DNA from: Rhodospirillaceae bacterium
Lineage (GTDB): Bacteria > Pseudomonadota > Alphaproteobacteria > Rhodospirillales > JABHCV01
Direction: 5' to 3'
Assembly: GCA_018662005.1 (NCBI GenBank)
Contig: JABJHA010000014.1
Coordinates: 1-64,000 of the forward strand
Length of the DNA: 64,000 nucleotides
This document shows positions 61,944-64,000 of the stretch, in pieces; within the stretch, counting starts at the first letter, position 1; each line of letters opens with the position of its first letter. A model generated the notes under the pieces. That model saw only the letters and a list, made by a program, of their open reading frames with translations. It was not told the DNA's origin and searched no databases. The translations under genes and the position numbers were made by a program.

Positions 61944-62450
61944 TTATAAGTCTGGTTCATAAACCATCGGATAAACCGTGTGTGGCGGCAGCTTATGAAC
62001 CACCCAGGCAATGGCGATGAGCACCAGACAACCGCTGAAAATGGGAAACAGCAGAAACATCGGTCCGGGGTCCGTCAGCATGACAACAACCGGGGTCGCC
62101 CCGGCCGGTGGATGGGTGACCCGAAAGGCGACCATCAGACCGATCACCAGACCAACGGCAATGCCCACCGCCCACCAGTCCGGCGGCAGCCAAACGCGCA
62201 AGACCAGAGTGACCGCCGCCGCCAGCATATGACCACCGATCACATTGGCCGGTTGCGCCAAAGGACTTTTGGGAACCGCAAACAGCAAAACGCACGACGC
62301 GCCGAAGGGGGCGATCAGGAACGGATGGCCGCTGACAACGCCAAGCCAGCCGACAAACCCCATACCAAGCATGGCGCCAAGGCCGGACTTTATCCAGCAA
62401 GCGCAATGCAGTTCAGGTTGATGGCGATGAAAAAACGACAGCATATTCAT
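61944..62450 (-). CDS. HPP-family integral membrane protein
   Basis: A 168-residue membrane protein with about four helices, carrying the HPP-family motifs FGASCVLLFAVPKSPLAQP, N-V-I-G-G-H and the hallmark T-H-P-P-A-G. Such proteins in cyanobacteria have been linked to nitrite transport, but the role here is unknown. It is divergent from gluQ with 32 bp between starts. Confidence 0.92.
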   Translation of the reverse strand: MNMLSFFHRHQPELHCACWIKSGLGAMLGMGFVGWLGVVSGHPFLIAPFGASCVLLFAVPKSPLAQPANVIGGHMLAAAVTLVLRVWLPPDWWAVGIAVGLVIGLMVAFRVTHPPAGATPVVVMLTDPGPMFLLFPIFSGCLVLIAIAWVVHKLPPHTVYPMVYEPDL

Positions 62451-62482
62451 AGTAGGGCCGTTATAACTGCTGATTCGAAAAC

Positions 62483-63364
62483 ATGTATAGTTCTAAAATG
62501 AATATGCCCTCACCCGACCGCGCCATTGTCACCCGGTTCGCCCCGTCGCCAACGGGGTTGTTGCATCTGGGTCATGCCTATTCGGCCTTACTTGCCGAAA
62601 ACCTGGCCAAACAGGCAGCAGGCCAGTTGCTGCTAAGAATCGAAGACATCGATCCCCTGCGCTGCCACGCCGAATTCGAGACCGCCATTTTTGAAGATCT
62701 CGACTGGCTGGGACTTGAGTGGGAGCTTCCGGTGCGGCGGCAATCCGATCATATGGATACTTACGAGGAAGCGCTTGCGCGGCTCGAAGACATGGAGTTG
62801 CTGTATCCCTGTTTCTGCTCGCGCAAGGATATCCGCGACGAGATCGCAGCGGCGGGTGGTGCCCCCCATCAAGGGCCGGAGGGGCCACACTATCCGGGTA
62901 TTTGTCGCGGCCTTACGCGGGCAGAAGCCACCCAGCGCAGAGAAGCCGGGGAGCCCTTCGCCCTCAGGCTTGATACCCATAGGGCTTTATCGGGGATAAA
63001 GGGCCCGCTCATCTGGCGAGACACAGACAACCTGGAATTCACGGCCCGTCCAGAGCAATTCGGTGATGTGGTTTTGGCTCGCAAAGACATCCCGACCAGC
63101 TATCATCTGGCCGTCACCATTGACGATGATCTGCAGGGTGTCACTCTGGTCAGTCGCGGCGAGGATTTGTTGCCCTCAACAGATGTTCACCGCCTGCTGC
63201 AGGAATTGCTGAACCTGAACGTCCCCACCTACCACCATCATCCCCTGTTGAATGACAAGGACGGTCGCAGGCTGGCAAAGCGCCACAAGTCAGAGACCAT
63301 CAGGGCCCTGCGTGAAGCGGGTAACAGTCCAGAGGTGGTCAGGGCCATGGCCGGAATCGACTAA
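62483..63364 (+). CDS. gluQ: tRNA glutamyl-Q(34) synthetase
   Basis: A 293-residue GluRS paralogue without an anticodon-binding domain that glutamylates queuosine in tRNA-Asp. The class I HIGH motif is H-L-G-H in APSPTGLLHLGHA, zinc ligands are in YPCFCSRKD and YPGICRG, and a KMSKS-like site reads LAKRHKS. Three closely spaced ATGs (62483, 62498, 62504) are possible starts and none has a clear ribosome site. Confidence 0.94.
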   Translation: MYSSKMNMPSPDRAIVTRFAPSPTGLLHLGHAYSALLAENLAKQAAGQLLLRIEDIDPLRCHAEFETAIFEDLDWLGLEWELPVRRQSDHMDTYEEALARLEDMELLYPCFCSRKDIRDEIAAAGGAPHQGPEGPHYPGICRGLTRAEATQRREAGEPFALRLDTHRALSGIKGPLIWRDTDNLEFTARPEQFGDVVLARKDIPTSYHLAVTIDDDLQGVTLVSRGEDLLPSTDVHRLLQELLNLNVPTYHHHPLLNDKDGRRLAKRHKSETIRALREAGNSPEVVRAMAGID

Positions 63365-63413
63365 AATATGATCGCTAAATAAGGAAAATTAACTTATTTT
63401 ATATATATTTTCC

Positions 63414-63442
63414 TTGTTTTTCCGATATTTTTATCCTATACT
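63414..63442 (+). promoter_or_regulatory. Candidate sigma-70 promoter upstream of tandem terminators
   Basis: TTGTTT (63414-63419) and TATACT (63437-63442) with a 17-base spacer. Predicted start of transcription near 63449, just before the first hairpin. It overlaps a weak AT-rich inverted repeat (63381-63389 with 63407-63415) that could end gluQ. Confidence 0.5.
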
Positions 63443-63453
63443 CCCCCTTAACG

Positions 63454-63493
63454 AGTGGCACAAATGCGTTTGCATTTCGGGGCCACTTTTTTT
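63454..63493 (+). terminator. First intrinsic terminator in the leader
   Basis: AGTGGC (63454-63459) pairs with GCCACT (63482-63487), and an inner AAATGC/GCATTT stem (63462-63467 with 63472-63477) extends the fold; seven T residues follow. It begins within a few bases of the predicted transcription start, so it could also end gluQ read-through. Confidence 0.7.
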
Positions 63494-63544
63494 GTCCGGC
63501 CTGTCGGTGATTTAAAAAACCAGCGCCGCACAGACCGAAGAACA

Positions 63545-63580
63545 AACCGCCGCCCAGGCTAAAGCCTGAGCGGTTTTTTT
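63545..63580 (+). terminator. Second intrinsic terminator in the leader
   Basis: AACCGC (63545-63550) pairs with GCGGTT (63570-63575) and CAGGC (63555-63559) with GCCTG (63564-63568) around a TAAA loop; a T run follows. It lies about 80 bp upstream of the partial PG-binding gene. Confidence 0.75.
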
Positions 63581-63658
63581 GTGCCCGCCAATCTTTTTAA
63601 CGGCGACGGAAGCCAACACGCCGACAGACACCTCAGCCTTTCATCAGGAGATAAAACC

Positions 63659-64000
63659 ATGACAAGAATTTTCAAATTGAGCCACCCCATTGCCGAAAAC
63701 GTAAACGCCAGGCCGAAAGACGTTCTGTCGGCGAAGCGCTTTTTGTATGACAGGGGATTCTACGAACCACCAAAATGGGGACTGACTGAATTCCCCGACC
63801 ACGCCCTGATCGACGCCATCCGAGATTTCCAGCGCGCCAGCGCATTACGCGTCGATGGCGTCATGAAACCGGGTGGCTCAACAGAAGAAACGATCCGGAA
63901 AATCCAGTCCCGGGCGCGCCAGTTGCAGGGCATGGGCCGTCATGGCGATACCCTGCTCGCCCACATTAACCCCGCCGAGGCGATGATACTGAAAGCCAAA
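63659..64000 (+). CDS. Peptidoglycan-binding-domain-like protein, 3' end outside the window
   Basis: An open frame of 114 codons that runs off the window without a stop. CAGGAG lies 8 bases before the ATG. The segment ALIDAIRDFQRASALRVDG (about residues 49-67) followed by V-M-K-P-G-G-S-T-E matches a PG_binding_1-type repeat, and the preceding R-F-L-Y-D-R-G-F-Y-E-P-P-K-W-G resembles its first helix. No signal peptide is visible at the N-terminus. The full length, and so the function, cannot be judged here. Confidence 0.75.
   Translation, partial: MTRIFKLSHPIAENVNARPKDVLSAKRFLYDRGFYEPPKWGLTEFPDHALIDAIRDFQRASALRVDGVMKPGGSTEETIRKIQSRARQLQGMGRHGDTLLAHINPAEAMILKAK

Noticed and set aside
1-64000. 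Mobile elements, prophage or integrase genes
   Set aside because: No transposase, integrase, terminal inverted repeats or tRNA-linked duplications were seen; the gene order looks like core chromosome.

Overview
The window reads as a chromosomal segment of an alphaproteobacterium, most likely a Rhodospirillales-type organism (inferred from gene content and order, not from a database search). Supporting signs are the run lysC - ptsP - rodZ-like - ispG - hisS - hemA - prfA - prmC - DUF4167 - clpB, a flagellin followed by flaF, ubiG beside lysC, DUF1476 beside the purine genes, the purC-purS-purQ ... purL-bolA-grxD block, a class I PHA synthase and an aa3-type oxidase. Genes are densely packed, with many ATGA/GTGA overlaps. 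I see no insertion sequence, integrase, CRISPR array, tRNA or rRNA.

Layout. 0-0.5 kb: an unrecognised small membrane protein. 0.6-7.8 kb (minus strand): phaC, a GAF-PP2C-HATPase regulator, a STAS protein and an Mla-type lipid transporter (MlaE, MlaF, MlaD, auxiliary lipoprotein). 7.8-8.35 kb: AT-rich divergent promoter region. 8.36-12.4 kb: terminal oxidase operon in the order subunit III - SCO - II - I, closed by a clear terminator. 12.46-14.4 kb: a 38-residue membrane peptide, a DUF420 protein and a second COX1-fold protein. 14.5-17.9 kb: an SLC13-type transporter and an M23 peptidase. 17.9-19.1 kb: flaF and flagellin. 19.1-35.4 kb: mostly minus-strand housekeeping genes (clpB, DUF4167, prmC, prfA, hemA, hisS, ispG, rodZ-like, ptsP, a nitronate monooxygenase-like gene, lysC), with one plus-strand MOSC gene.

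35.5-44.3 kb is a mixed segment: ubiG and three other SAM methyltransferase-fold genes, DUF1178, a nitrilase-family amidase, grxC, a histidine kinase, an FAD oxidoreductase, comF and a DUF3012 lipoprotein. 44.3-49.3 kb carries sfsA-map-radC-MFS-purB. 49.3-59.7 kb is the purine block (DUF1476, TANGO2-like, purC, purS, purQ, purL, bolA, grxD), interrupted by a histidine kinase, a rhomboid protease and a molybdopterin oxidoreductase. 59.7-64 kb holds a LigB-type dioxygenase, rpsD with its own promoter and terminator, an HNH endonuclease, an HPP membrane protein, gluQ, a leader with two tandem terminators, and the start of a peptidoglycan-binding-like gene that leaves the window.

The most interesting systems are: (1) a SpoIIE-type phosphatase with a fused RsbW-type kinase domain, encoded directly upstream of a STAS protein with a DSSG phosphorylation-type motif and MlaEFD, which suggests lipid transport controlled by partner switching; and (2) an unusual oxidase locus whose subunit I lacks the usual K-channel lysine, accompanied by a second COX1-fold protein that keeps heme-ligand histidines but lacks the CuB His-His pair. 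A structured RNA upstream of the DUF4167 gene and the promoter/tandem-terminator leader at 63.4-63.6 kb are the best non-coding candidates.
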